From assembly GCF_002776525.5 (NCBI RefSeq), contig NC_045448.1, positions 107,728,233 through 107,792,232 on the forward strand: a stretch of DNA of 64,000 bases, read 5' to 3'. The notes below the pieces were generated by a model that saw only the letters and a program-made list of their open reading frames with translations, had not been told where the DNA came from and searched no databases. The DNA comes from Piliocolobus tephrosceles (lineage: Eukaryota > Chordata > Mammalia > Primates > Cercopithecidae). Position 1 is the stretch's first letter. Each line of letters opens with the position of its first letter. The position numbers were made by a program, and so were the translations under genes. Below, in pieces: positions 24,646 to 37,895 of this stretch.

Positions 24646-27600
24646 TCACGGGTTCCAGAAATGAGGACTTGTACATCTTAGGGGCCCCTCTTCAGGTGCC
24701 CACATGCCAGTGCCCCATGTACCTGTTTTCTTGTTCTCTGCAAACTGGACAGGTCTTGAAAATGACTGGTGTGAGGACACTTGCTTCCTTTTCTCCCTTT
24801 TCTTGATTATAGTCCAGAGGTCTGCCGGGGTATGGTGTGACCCCAAAGAAGCCGATTTCCTCCTTGAAGGGAGAAGAAGGGAGAATGTGACTTGACCAAG
24901 CCAATCAACAAACTACCTTCCCTCCCAACAGGAGTTGATTTGTTCAGGAGGGGGCATGTGAGAAAAGCTGGGCCACTCAGAGCCCATCTAAAGGCTTCAC
25001 GGAAATGCTGATATAAAGCAGCCATTTGTGCCACAGGGGGAAAGCCAGCCTCAAATGAAACTGTCTTACAAAGAAATAGAGATGAATGACTTGTAGAGAA
25101 CTGGAAACAGAAACAAAACGAAACTTGCAGAGAAAATACTGCAAGTAAATGCTGAACCTCTGGATCAAACCATGCCTGAGTCCCTCCTGGGTCTGGCTTT
25201 TCAGTGAGGTGGGTCCACACATTCTTTTTTGGCCAAACCATTTGAATGGGATTTTCTGCTATTTGCAAAATAAAGATTTGCAGTGACTCAGACGGGTTAA
25301 AGCCGTATTTGATCTGGACACAGGAGAGTACCTAAAGCCTGTCCTCACCCAGCTGTCTCTTCCCACTGGTCTTTGAGGAAGGTCCTAAAGAAATGCTCTG
25401 TCTCTCCTTCCCCCAGATCTCCAAGAGGACCCTCCAGCCTCTCCTTCTCTTTCTCCCCTGGAGTCAATGTTGAGGTGTGCTGGTCAGCCTCATCCAGCCC
25501 CTCTTTTCTGGGAACTTCTCTAACTCTGTGGCTGGATTGACTGGCCAAGAGACAGACACCAGGGTGAGCTGGATCATCAGACAGTCTCTCCCAGGAATGT
25601 GAAATACGAATTCAGAGAGGCCAGCAGCCCACTGTCCATGGGAATGCAGAAGCCATGGGGCTGAGACACCCCTCTCCACTCAGAGGGAAAGAAGGTACTG
25701 GGGGTGAGGGAAGAACAGCAGAGGCAGGCAACCCTGGGGCCAGGGGAGCCAGAAGGGGCAGCTGCCTCTGTCTCCCAGGGCTTGCTAGCTTGAGGTCAGG
25801 TCCTTCCTGAGGTCTGACTGCTCCTCGTGCCCATTGGGTCTGAAATACATCAATTGTCACCTGCCCTTTTTCCCTATAGATGAGTTGAATCAATTTCTAT
25901 CCCCTGACATCAGAAGAGCCTTGAATAAGCCACCCTTCCCATTCCCATGCTTGCCCTAGGACCCACTGCCCCAGATGGGGAGAAGGCCAAGAGAACACCC
26001 AGCCTTCAGGGACCCTCATGGAGGCAGTTCTCTTCCCCCACTTTGTGCCAAGCAGGAGCACAAAGCTCCATGGGACTCCATGCCCCCAGCTGAGGCTGCA
26101 GCAATGACCTGGCTGCCTGGGGTTACTGAAGGCAGCAGGAAGCAGCGTGGGGTTGAGTCCCAGGTCTCCTGACTCCACACCTGGTGGCCCATGCAGCTAG
26201 CTGTCCAGCCCACAGCCATTCTCCCCCTTCCTGTCCCTCAAAGCCAAAGGTGGTTCCACAACACAGTACAGCCCATGACAGGCATCCTCAGAGTGGGGCT
26301 TCCACGACAGCTACTGCCTTCCTGTTGGACCTGGTGGCCCTTCACTGTACCTTTCCCCTTCCCTATATTCCTCCCTGGGACATGAAACTCTGCCTGAAGG
26401 TGTAGCAGCAGGTATTTGTGACCCTGAGGACGAAGGCACCTGCTGAGGGTGTCAAAGTAGGTGGCTGGAAGGACCCTGGTCCCCTATAGCCTCACCCCAA
26501 GCGTAGCAGTGGGACCATGATGGCTCGTGGCCTTTGGGTTTCTCATTATTCATGGAAAAGAAAGACCCCAAACCATGTTTGCTTAAGAGCCTCTTCTCAG
26601 GTTTCTGAGTCTTTGTTATTTGCAATTATGACTGATCCCTTCCTATATCCTCTGGTAATTTGGGTCATGGGTGGAGTTTTCTGGTGAGAAGGAGAAGGGT
26701 TCAGGGACTCTAATTTCATCATTTTGCCCAGGGTCGTTTCCTCAAGTTTGCAAGGACACATGGAAGGTCAGCAGAAACTTGGCCATCTCACTGTCCTGGT
26801 GGGTTAATTTTACGAGGATTTCTCATCACAGAGGATGGGAACCCAAAGGAGAATGGCCGCCATTGGAGCCTTTCCTCTCCCTCCACTGTTCAAAATGACT
26901 GAGCTCTGTGTCAGTTGGGCTGTAAGCAAAGAAAACTCAACTAACGGAGGCCTCACTGAACAGGAGTTAATTTTACTCATGTAACAAACCTATGTGGTCG
27001 CAGGATAGTCTCACAGCCCAATAAAGGCAAAGCATGAGGTTGGCAAGTCTGAGATGTTCTTGATTTTCACCCACTGCTGCAAGATGGCCCCTACAGCTCC
27101 AAACATCACATCCTCAATGGTGAATAAAGCTGATCTCCAACTGGGAAGGACCTCTGTCTCCTGGTGTGGTAGAGGCTGTTGGAGCATCTGCAGGAGTGTC
27201 CGAACCCTGTGCTATTGGCGTAGTCCATGCTCTTCAAGCCAGTCATGGCTTTCCTGTTTCCTCTGTCAAATACTGGCTAAGGATAGGTCTGTGATGCAAT
27301 TCTGGCCAGTGAGACATGATGGTAGAGCTGCTGGGTGAAATTCTGGGAAAAGTTCCTTTACTCTTTAAAAGGTGGATCCAGGAAGAGAGAGCTTCCTCTG
27401 CTGGGTGTTGTCATATCTGGAGGTGGTGCCTGGAACTGCAGCAGCTGTCTTGTGATTATGAGGAAAGCTGGCCTGAAAACAGACTGTCCCATTGAAGAGG
27501 GCAGTATGGAAAGGTGGAATAAACCTGGGTCCCGGTTGGGTCGCTGTGGCACTGATCTAACCAGCCCTGAGCTGTCCTACCTCTGCGCTGCTTGGCACAG

Positions 27601-29325
27601 GAGACACGTCTTGATTATTTAAGACCCGTTGAGTTGGGTTTTCTGTTTCTCGCAGCTGAAGGCACTCTAACCAATCCACACACTTCCCTCTGCTCGACTT
27701 CCTGCTCCAGGGACACAGGCACAGACCAGTACCAGGCAGACCCACTCTGGGGAAAAGAACAGTGCTTATTCTTTGCCGGCACAGTGGCAGCTCTGCCTCC
27801 TGTGGCAGGCTGGTGATTCCAAAACCACACTGACTGCCACTGCCATAAAGAGGCCAGGACTGTGTTCAAAACCCCAGGCAGCAGGAAGAGTGTTTTGGGG
27901 GAGGTGTTGTGGGAGTACATAAAGGAAGGCCATCCATTCCCTGACCCTCAGAACCCACACTGCCCTCAGCCCACACAGCCCTACCCAGCCCAGCATTGCC
28001 CCCAGTGCCTGTGGAGACAATGACGGCAGCCACCCACTGGCTGCTCCTGTGCTGGGCAGGGCAGGAAGGCTGGTGGTTAAGTGCTAGAGAACCCCCAGGC
28101 CCTGGGGCTAGGCCGGAAAGGGTTTCTGTAGAGACAGTGTGGACATTCTGTCCTCCACAGGCCTCCTGGTAGAGGATGAAAACAGGCCGGCTCAGTACTT
28201 TTTTGGCAACCGATTATATAGATTTGCATCCACATGAGCACCCTCTTGCAATGATCCAGGCCCCCATGAGGGCTCTCCCCACAGTCATTTATGTTGAGAA
28301 CACTCTGAGCCCTTGAGCCTCCTTTCTCTCTGGGAAAGGGACTTTTTGGCAGTGAGAAGGACCTATAGGGAGGCACTTCTGGAGGCATTTTCTTTCTAGG
28401 AGGAAATGCTCCAGGGCTCTCCTCCATCCACCGCTAGCCGCCACGTTGAGGGAGTGGCAGCGAAGGTCATGCCTGAGTTGGGCAGCCATGGAACCTCACT
28501 TCCTGCTTCTCCAGCTTCATTCCCAAAGACGTCCCTCCACGAGCTGGTGCTCATGCCATGCCTATGCTGGAAGCCCTTGCTGTCTGCAGGTGGTGATGTG
28601 ACCCGGGCCTGGCCCTGGGGATTAGTTCAGGCATGTCACTCTTTCTGGCCAAAGGGGACCCACCCTGGGGCTTTTGAGGAAACCTCTGAGAAAGGGAGGT
28701 CCACAGTTCTGGTTTCCTAGCTGGAGAGAATACGCCTGGCCCTGCTGAGACCCATCTTTCCCACCCGAGGGAGTCGGAGTGACTTTTTAGTCACTGGAGT
28801 CAATACATTCTCTTTGTAAAAAGAAAAAATCAATTTGAGCCGGGCTTTCTGTGGCTTACAGTGGAAACTCATGAGTAATATAAATGCAGATGTCCCTCTT
28901 AGGCCAAATTAATCTCTCCTTTATTGCTGTCTCTGTACCACACACACCTGCTTCATTGGCATTTACTCTTTCCCCACCTGCACGTGTGACCTCACCCCCG
29001 CTGCACAAAGGCCTGGACATCGCTGCCTCTGCAGCCGCCCCGGATCCAGGAGCCATTAATTTTACTCTCAAGTTGAGCTAAACTCCTCAGTGAATTATCA
29101 TTGGTCCAATAAAACCGTTGTTTTATGTATTCTTTTCTCTTCACACTCACTCCCATTCCCTTCCCCTGCATGGGCAACACGCTCCCCAGATCCCTCACCT
29201 CCTGTGCTTTTCAAATGCTCCTGCAAGACAGATACTGTCCTTATGTGTTTAATTTCTGCAAATGGTCATGTTTGGGTTCCCATGTTGCTTCCTCCTTTTT
29301 AAATTCAGCCCTGTGTTCAGGCCCA
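24646..29325. other. Intergenic, no gene recognised
   Basis: Unique-looking DNA. Faint ancient-repeat text occurs at about 26900-27010 and 27220-27680 (LTR- or DNA-element-like, unnamed). No supported exons, no tRNA-like or snRNA-like structure noticed. Confidence 0.45.
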
Positions 29326-29640
29326 TCCTTGTGGCTATGTGTGCATTTCATCTCTCCTTGCGGCTGCATAATTCTCCATGGTGTGGACCATTCCCATTTT
29401 GCCTCCCCATTCTCCCCAGGGTAGACCCTTAGGGTGTCTCCCATAGCCCCCACCCCCACACTACCACAAAGAACCCTGCAGTGAATGTCTTTGTGTGCAT
29501 GTTTGATGAATCTGTGTCAATTATCTTTGACATCTCTACCTGGAAGTGGTATAGCAGGGGTAGAAGGGATGCATGCTATTGACCAAAATCCCTCCACAAT
29601 GGTGGCTCTGGTCTACACTCCACAAGCAGTGCCCTCACCG
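29326..29640 (-). repeat. Antisense old L1 3' fragment
   Basis: Reads like the reverse complement of an old L1M 3' region (GGCTGCATAATTCTCCATGG, later GAAGTGGTATAGCAGGGG). Confidence 0.6.
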
Positions 29641-29687
29641 ACTTCCCCACTTTCCCACCCAACGCAAACATTTTTTTTCTTTTTCTT

Positions 29688-29850
29688 TCTTTCTTTTTTT
29701 TTTTTTGAGACAGGGTTTCACTTGTTGCCCTGGCTATTTACAGGTGCAATCATAGCTCACTGCAGCCCCAAACTCCTGGGCTCACGGGATCCTCTCACCT
29801 CAGCCTCCTGAGTAGCTGAGATGACAGGCATGTGCCACTATGCCTAGCTC
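29688..29850 (-). repeat. Alu monomer-like fragment (antisense)
   Basis: A T-rich tract followed by one Alu arm (TTTTGAGACAGGGTTTCACT to TGACAGGCATGTGCCACTAT) without the second arm. This suits a free-Alu-monomer or AluJ half. Confidence 0.8.
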
Positions 29851-29884
29851 CAATACTTGTCTTTTGCCAGCTAAGGTTTGCTAA

Positions 29885-30345
29885 CAGATTGCATTCGTTT
29901 TCTACGGCTGCAGAACGAGTTAACACAAATTGTGTGGCTTAAAACACCATATACTTTTCATCTTCCATTTTCTGTGGGCCAGGATTCTGCCCTCGGCTTA
30001 GCTGGGTCCTCTGCTGAGACTGTAATCAGGTGTTGGCCAGGCTGCATTCTCATCAGAGGCTCCCCCAGGGACAGATAGGTTCCAGGCTGCCTCAGGTCGC
30101 TGGCGGACTTCATCTCCGAGTGGTTGTAGAACTCAAGGAGACTTGCTTCTTCAAGGTCAGCAGCAGAGAGTCTCATACCTTTACATCCTTTTCTAAAGGG
30201 CTCACCTGATTGGATGCACCCTGGATGATGTCCTTTTTCACTAACTTAAAGTCAACTGATCAGGGACTTGAATTACACTGGCAAATTCCTTTCCCCTTTT
30301 CCATATGGCACATCATCACCTTTGTTAGAATCTATTGATTAGAAG
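29885..30345 (-). repeat. Ancient interspersed repeat, same class as at 24.2 kb
   Basis: The head GTTTTCTACGGCTGCAGAAC and a body with AGCTGGGTCCTCTGCT match the same common ancient repeat class. Diverged; strand uncertain. Confidence 0.4.
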
Positions 30346-30429
30346 CACACTTACCAGGAGAGTGTTACAGAAAGGCTTGCCTATTGGGGTTCAGCTAAGC
30401 ATTTTGCCTACTGAGAGTATAAGGTTGTA

Positions 30430-31625
30430 ACTGGTTCAAATTGTAGTAAGGCACACATAAGGTAAAATTTCCCATCTTAACCATTCTTAATTTTACACTT
30501 TAGTGGTATCAAATACATTCACACTGTTGTGCAACCATTACCACCATCCATCTCAAGAACTCTACTTTTGTGAACTGAAACACTGCGTCCAATTAGATAC
30601 TAACCTCCCATTCTGTTTTTGCCCAGCCCTTGGCAATCATTCTATTTTCTGTTTCTATGAATTTGATTATTCTAGGTATCACATGGAAGTGGAATCCTGT
30701 CTTTCTGTGACTGGCTTATTCCACTTAGCACAATGCCCTCAAAGTTCATCCCCGATGTAGCCTGTCACAGGATTCTCTCCCTTTTTAAGGGCGAATTATG
30801 TTTCATTGCATGTATCCACATTTTGCTCATGCATTCGTCCATCAATGGACACTTGCTTCCACCTTTTGGTTTCTGTAAATGCTGCTGCTATGAACTTGGA
30901 TATACAATATCTCTTTGATATTCTGCTTTCAATCCTTTTGGGAATACGTCCAAAAGTGGAAATTCTTGGTCATATGGTAATTCTATTTGAATTTTTTTTA
31001 GGAACGGCCATGTTGTTGTCCACAGTGGCTGCACCATTTTACATACCCACCGGCAGTGCACAAGGGTCTAATGTCTCACTCCTCACCAACACTCGGTATT
31101 TTCAAGTTTTCTTGACAGTAGCTATTCTAGTGGGTACGATGTGCTATCTCACGGTAGTTTTTGTCTGCATTTCCCTTATTCTGGGTGATGCTCAGCACCT
31201 TTTTGTGTGCTCATTGACGATCTGTTTATCTTTTTTGGAGATCTATTTCCTTATATATCTTATTGTTATAACGTGTATTTCTGTACTAATAATCTTGGCC
31301 ACCTCCTCATACGCTTCCAGGCTTTTGGGGTTTCCTCTCCCAAAAACTGCCTGCTCGTGTCCTTTGTCCATTTATTTTTCTTGTTAATTTTCAGGAGTTC
31401 CTTTTATATTGAGGCTACTAATCTCTTGTCAGTATTTGACTACACATAACTTCTCTTGTTTTGCCATGTGTCATTTGGAACAGATCTATTTGATTTTAAC
31501 ATCATGAAATCTCCTCCCTTTTTTCTGCCTTATGGTTTCTGCTTTGAAATTTTGTCTAAGAAATCTTTTACTCCCTTTGGGATGTTCCCCTATGTGTTTT
31601 GTTTTCTCACATGTTATAATCTGGC
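30430..31625 (-). repeat. Antisense old L1 (L1M/L1MA-B type)
   Basis: The start resembles the reverse complement of an L1 3' UTR (AAGGCACACATAAGGTAAAA, then CACACTGTTGTGCAACCATT). It continues into reversed upstream L1 text up to about 31625. A 193-codon frame at 30806-31387 on the opposite strand of this L1 is a shadow. Confidence 0.75.
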
Positions 31626-31643
31626 CATTCATGGCAGTCAGTG

Positions 31644-31722
31644 TGAAAAACAATCCCGTATAAGCTGGATGCTCAGATGATGGATTAAAGAGTCAACGAA
31701 TGATTCTTTAATTAAAGAATCA
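31644..31722 (+). repeat. Inverted-repeat arm and 22-bp palindrome at the L1 5' junction
   Basis: 31644-31690 is an imperfect inverted copy of 37842-37895 on the far side of the L1. 31687-31712 and 37824-37849 form the target-site duplication (23 of 26 bases equal). 31701-31722 is a perfect 22-bp palindrome: its left half is the end of the duplication, its right half the same bases inverted. Confidence 0.85.
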
Positions 31723-32721
31723 ATGAGTCGCTTCCAGGATGGCCAAATAGGAACAGCTCCAGTCTGTAGCTTCCAGCAAGATCTATGAGAAGATGGGTGA
31801 TTTCTGCATTTCCAACTGAGGTACGTCGTTCATCTCACTGGGACTGGTTGGACAGTGGGTGCAGCCCACGGAGGTGAGCTGAAACAGTGCAGGGCATCGC
31901 CTCACCTGGGAAGTGCAAGGGGCAGGGGGATTTCCCTATTCTAGCCAAGGGAAGCTGTGACAGACTGTACCTGGAAAAATGGTACAATCCCACCAAAATA
32001 ATGCACTTTTCCCATGGTCTTAGCAACCAGCAGACCAGAAGATTCCCTCCTGTGCCTGGTTCAGTGGGTCCCACGCCCATGGAGCCTTGCTCTCTACTAG
32101 TGCAGCAGTCAGAGATCGACCTGTGAGGCTGCAGCCTGGCAGGGGCTGGGGGGCAGGGAGGGATGTCCACCATTGCTGAGGCCTGAGTAGGTAAACAAAG
32201 CAGCCAGGAAGCTCGAACTGAGCAGAGCCCACTGCAGCTCAGCAAGGCCTACTGCCTCTATAGACTCCACCTGTGTGTGAAGGGCATAGCTGAACAAAAG
32301 GCAGCAGACAACTTCTGCAGACTTAAACGTCCCTGTCTGATAGCTCTGAAGACAGCAGTGGTTCTCCCAGCATGGTGTTTGAGCTCTGAGAACAGACAGA
32401 CTGCCTCCTCAAGTGGGTCCCTGACCCCCGTGTAGCCTGACCAGGAGACACCTCCCAGTAGGGGCCGACAGACACCTCATACAGGTGAGTACCACTCTGG
32501 GATGGCGCTTCCAGAGGAAGGATCAGGCAGCAAAATTTGCTGTTCTGCAGCCTCCTCTGGTGATACCCAGGGAAACAGGGTCTGGAGTGGACCTCCAGCA
32601 AACCAACAGACCTGCAGCTGAGGGCCCTGACTGTTAGAAGGGAAACTAAAAAACAGAAAGGACATCCACACCAAAACCCCATCACCAACATCAAAGACCA
32701 AAGGTAGATAACACCACAAAG

Positions 32722-33609
32722 ATGGGGAGGAACCAGAGCAGAAAAGCTGAAAATTCCAAAAACCAGAGCACCTCTTCTCCTCCAAAAGATCGCAGCTCCT
32801 CGCCAGCAATGGAACAAAACTTGACAGAGAATGACTTTAACGAGTTGACAGAAGTAGGCTTCAGAAGGTCAGTAATAACAAACTTCTCCGAGCTAAAGAA
32901 GCATGTTCTAACCTATCACACGGAAGCTAAAAACCTTGAAAAAAGGTTAGACAAGTGGCTAACTAGAATAAACAGTGTAGAGAAGACCATAAATGACCTG
33001 ATGGAGTGGAAAACCACAGCAGGAGAACTTGGTGACGCAAACACAAGCTTCAATAGCTGATTTGATCAAGTGGAAGAAAGGGTATCAGTGATTGAAGATC
33101 AAATGAATGAAATGAAGCGAGAAGAGAAGTTTAGAGAAAAAAGAGTGAAAAGAAATGAATAAAGCCTCCAAGTAATATGGGACTGTGTGAAAAGACCAAA
33201 TCTACGTTTAATTGGTGTACCTGAAAGTGACAGGGAGAATGGAACCATGTTGGAAAACACTCTTCAGGATATTATCCAGGAGAACTTCCCCAACCTAGCA
33301 AGGCAGGCCAACATTCAAATTCAGGAAATACAGAGAACACCACAAAGATACTCCTCGAGAAGAGCAATCCCAAGACACGTAATTGTCAGATTCACCAAGG
33401 TTGAATTGAAGGAAAAAATGTTAAGGGCAGCCAGAGAGAAAGGTCGGGTTACCCGCAAAGGGAAGCCCGTCAGACTAACAGTGGATCTTGTGGCAGAAAC
33501 TCTACAAGCCAGAAGAGAGTGGGGGCCAACATTCAACATTCTTAAAGAAAAGAATTTTCAACCCAGAATTTCATGTCTAGCCAAAGTAAGCTTCGTAAGT
33601 GAAGGATAA
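32722..33609 (+). pseudogene. L1 ORF1 remnant
   Basis: The frame opens at 32722 with a Ser/Lys-rich N-terminus and coiled-coil-like heptads, then ends at 33060. Recognisable RNA-recognition and C-terminal-domain text resumes at 33187-33609. The break lies in the coiled coil, so no full chaperone protein can form. Confidence 0.9.
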
Positions 33610-33810
33610 ATAAAATCCTTTACAGTTAAGCAAATGCTGAGAGATTCTGTCACCACTAGGCCTGCCTTACAAGAGCTCCTGAAGGAAACACTAAACATGG
33701 AAAGGAACAACCGGTACCAGCCACTGCAAAAACATGCCAAATTGTAAAGACCATCAATGCTAGGGAGAAACTGCATCAACTAACGAGCAAAATAACCAGC
33801 TAATATCATA

Positions 33811-36800
33811 ATGACAGGATCAAATTCACACATAACAATATTAACCTTAAATGTAAATGGGCTAAATGTTCCAATTAAAAGACACAGACTGGAAAATTGG
33901 AAAAAGAGTCAAGACCCATCAGTGTCCTGTATTCAGGAGACCCATCTCACATGCAGAGACACATATAGGTTCAAAATAAAGGGATGGAGGAAGATCTACC
34001 AAGCAAATGGAGAGCAAAAAAAAGCAGGGGTTGCAATCCTAGTCTCTGATAAAACAGACTTTAAGCCAACAAAGATCAAAAGAGACAAAGAAGGCCACTG
34101 CATAATGGTAAAGGGATCCCTTCAACAAGAAGAGCTAACTATCCTAAATATATAGGCACCCAATACAGGAGCGCACAGATTCATAAAGCAAGTCCTTAGA
34201 GACCTACAAAGAGACATAGACTCCCACACAATAATAATGGGGGACTTTAACACTCCACTGTCAATATTAGACAGATCAATGAGACAGAAGGTTAACAAGG
34301 ATATCTAGGACCTGAACTCAGCTTTGCACCAATCGGACCTAATAGACAGCTAAAGAACCCTCCACCCCAAATCAACAGAATATACATTCTTCTCAGCACC
34401 ACATCACACTTATTCTAAAAATGACCACATAATTGGAAGTAAAACATTCCTCAGCAAATGCAAAAGAACAGAAATCACAACCAACTGTCTCTCAGACCAC
34501 AGTGCAATCAAATTAGAACTCAGGATTAAGAAACTCACTCAAAACTGCACAACTACATGGAAACTGAACAACCTGCTCCTGAATGACTACTGGATAAATA
34601 ACAAAATGAAGGCAGAAATAAAGATGTTCTTTGAAACCAATGAGAACAAAGACACAACGTACCAGAATCTCTGGGACACATTTAAAGCACTGTGTACAGG
34701 GAAATTTATAGCACTAAATGCCCAAAAGAGAAAGCAGGAAGGACCTAAAATTGACACCCTAACATCACAATTAAAAGAACTAGAGAAGCAAGAGCAAATA
34801 AATTCAAAAGTTAGCAGAAGACAAGAAATAACTAAGATCAGAGCAGAAATGAAGGAGTTAGAGATACAAAAACCCCTTCAAAAAATCAATGAATCCAGGA
34901 GCTGTTTTTTTGAAAAGATCAACAAAATAGACTGTTAACAAGACTAATGAAGAAAAGAGAGAAGAATCAAATAGATGTAATAAAAAATGATAAAGGGGAT
35001 ATCACCACCAATCCCACAGAAATGCAAACTACCATCAGAGAATACTATAAACACCTCTATGCAAATAAACCAGAAAATCTAGAAGAAATGGATAAATTCC
35101 TGGACACATACACCCTCCCAAGACTAAACCAGGAAGAAGTTGAATCTCGGAAGAGACCAATAACTGGTTGTGAAATGGAGGCAATAATTAATAGCCTACA
35201 AAACAAAAAAAGTCCAGGACCAGATGAATTTACAGCCGAATTCTACCAGAGGCACAAAGAGGAGCTGGTAGTATTACTTCTGAAGCTGTTCCAATCAATA
35301 GAAAAAGAGGGAATCCTCCCTAACTCATTTTATGAGGCCAGCACCATCCTGACACCAAAGCCTGGCAGAGACACAACAACAAAAAAAGAGAATTTTAGCT
35401 CAACATCCCTGATGAACATTGATGCAAAAATCCTCAATAAAATACTGGCAAACCGAATCCAGCAGCACATCAAAAAGCTTATCCACCACGATCAAGTTGG
35501 CTTCATCCCTGGGATGCAAGGTTGGCTCAACATACACAAATCAATAAACATAATCCATCACATAAACAGAACCAACAACAAAAACCACATGATTATCTCA
35601 ACAGATGCAGAAAAGGCCTTTGACAAAATTCAACAGCCCTTTATGCTAAAAACTCTCAATACACTAGGTATTGATGGAACGTATCTCAAAATAATAAGAG
35701 CCATTTATGACAAACCCACAGCCAGTATCATACTGAATGGGCAAAAACTGGAAGCATTCTCTTTGAAAACCAGCACAAGACAAGGATGCCCTCTCTCACC
35801 ACTCCTATTCAACATAGTGTTGGAAGTTCTGGCCAGGGCAATCAGGCAATGAAAGAAATAAAGAGTATTCAATTAGGAAAAGAGGAAGTCAGACTGTCCC
35901 TGTCTGCAGATGATATGGTTGTACATTTAGAAAACCCCATCGTCTCAGCCCCAAATCTCCTTAAGCTGATAAGCAACTTTAGCAAAATCTCAGGATACAA
36001 AACCAACGTGCAAAAATCACAAGCATTCCTATACACCAATAATAGAGTGCCAAATCATGAGTGAACTCCCATTCACAACTGCTACAAAGAGAATAAAACA
36101 CCTAGGAATCCAACTTAGAAGGGATGTGAAGGACCTCTTTAAGGAGAACTACAAACCACTGCTCAACGAAATAAAAGAGGACACAAACAAATGGAAAAAC
36201 ATTCCATGCTCATGGATAGGAAGAATCAATATCGTGAAAATGACCATACTGCTAGGGTAATTTATAGATTCAATGCTATCCCCATCAAGCTACCAATGAC
36301 TTTCTTCACGGAATTGGAAAAAACTACTTTAAAGTTCATATGGAACCAAAAAAGAGCCTGCACAGCCAAGACAATCCTAAGAAAAAAGAACAAAGCTGGA
36401 GGCATCACAATACCTGACTTCAAACTATACTACAAGGCTACAGTAACCCAAACCGCAAGGTACTGGTACCAAAGCAGAGATATAGACCAATGGAAGAGAA
36501 CAGAGGCCTCAGAAATAATACCATCTACAACCATCTGATCTTTGACAAACCTGACAAAAACAAGTAATGGGGAAAGGATTCCCTGTTTAATAAATGGTGC
36601 TAGGAAAACTGGTTAGCCATATGTAGAAAGGTGAAACTGGATCCCTTCCTTACACTGTATACAAAATTAACTCAAGATGGATTAAAGACCTAAATGTAAG
36701 ACCTAAAACCATAAAAACCCTAGAAGAAAACCTAGGCAATACCATTCAGGACACAGGCATGGGCAAGGACTTCATGCCTAAAACACCAAAAGCAATGGCA

Positions 36801-37440
36801 ACAAAAGCCAAAATAGACAAATGGGATATAATTAAACTAAAGAGCTTCTGCACAGCAAAAGAAACTATCATCAGAGTGAACACGCAACCTACAGAATGAG
36901 AGAAAAGTTTTGCAATCTACCCATCTGATAAAGGGCTGATATCCAGAATCTACAAAGACTTAAACAAATTTACAAGAAACAAACAACCCCACCAAAAAGT
37001 GGGTAAAGGATATGAACAGACACTTCTCAAAAGAAGACATTTATGCAGTCAACAGACACATGAAAAAATGCTCATCATCACTGGCCATCAGAGAAATGAA
37101 AATCAAAACCACAATGAGATACCATTTCATGCCAGTTAGAATGGCGATCATTAAAAAGTCAGGAAACAACAGATGCTGGAGAGGATGTGGAGAAATAAGA
37201 ATGCTTTTACACTGTTGGTGGGAGCATAAATTAGTTCACCCATTGTGGAAGACAGCGTGGCAATTTCTCAAGGATGTAGAACTAGAAATACCATTTGACA
37301 CAGTGATCCCATTACTGGGTATATACCCAAAGGATTATAAATCATGCCACTATAAAGACACATGCACACGAATGTTTATTGTGGCACTGTTCACAATAGC
37401 AAAGACTTGGAATCAACCCAAACGTCCATCAGTGATAGAC
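33811..37440 (+). pseudogene. L1 ORF2 remnant (endonuclease-reverse transcriptase)
   Basis: The endonuclease N-terminus is clear (33811-34155), followed by stops. Reverse-transcriptase text is clear at 34947-35852 and 35786-36064, and the Cys-rich C-terminal part at 37012-37443. Multiple stops and frameshifts make it dead. The FADD catalytic box has Ser in place of Phe. Confidence 0.9.
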
Positions 37441-37823
37441 TAGATTAAGAAAGTGTGGCACATATACACCATGGAATACTATGCAGCCATAAAAAGGACG
37501 AGTTATATCCTTTGCAGGGACATGGATGAAGCTGGAAACCATCATTCTCAGCAAACTATCACAAGGACAGAAAACCAAACACTGCATGTTGTCGCTCATA
37601 GGTGGGAATTGAACAATGAGATCACTTGGACACAGGGCAGGGAACACCACCCACCAGGGCCTGTCAGGGGGTGGGGGGTTGGGCAAGGGACAGCATTAGG
37701 AGACATACCTAATGTAAATGATGAATTGATGGGTGCAGCAAACCAACATGGCACATGTATACCTATGTAACAAACCTGCACGTTGTGCACATGTACCCTA
37801 GAACTTAAAGTATAATGATAAAA

Positions 37824-37895
37824 AAAGAATCAGTGAATGATTCTTTAATCCAACATCTGAGCATCCACCTTATATGGGAACACATTGTTTTTCTC
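37824..37895 (+). repeat. L1 3' target-site copy and right inverted-repeat arm
   Basis: 37824-37849 repeats 31687-31712. 37842-37895 is the reverse-complement partner of 31644-31690, with a few mismatches and a 6-base indel. Before insertion the site was therefore a palindrome of roughly 110 bp. The parent element of the palindrome is not identified. Confidence 0.8.

Larger units (their letters stand above)
31723..37830 (+). mobile_element. Full-length L1 (older L1PA/PB type), inactivated
   Basis: About 6.1 kb with all L1 parts in order: 5' UTR of about 1 kb (GGATGGCCAAATAGGAACAG near the start), ORF1 from 32722, ORF2 from 33811, 3' UTR and a short A-rich tail. ORF1 stops after 112 codons, although its RNA-binding and C-terminal part is still legible at 33187-33609. 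ORF2 is broken many times: the endonuclease part stops at 34155, and reverse-transcriptase pieces lie at 34947-35852 and 35786-36064. In the catalytic FADD box the first residue reads Ser (35907-35918 region). The ORF1 N-terminal half looks like older L1PA or L1PB, not the youngest human L1. It cannot encode an active machine. Confidence 0.95.

Noticed and set aside
30806..31387. 193-codon hydrophobic open frame
   Set aside because: It is the wrong strand of an old L1 3' region; the hydrophobicity comes from T-rich sequence.
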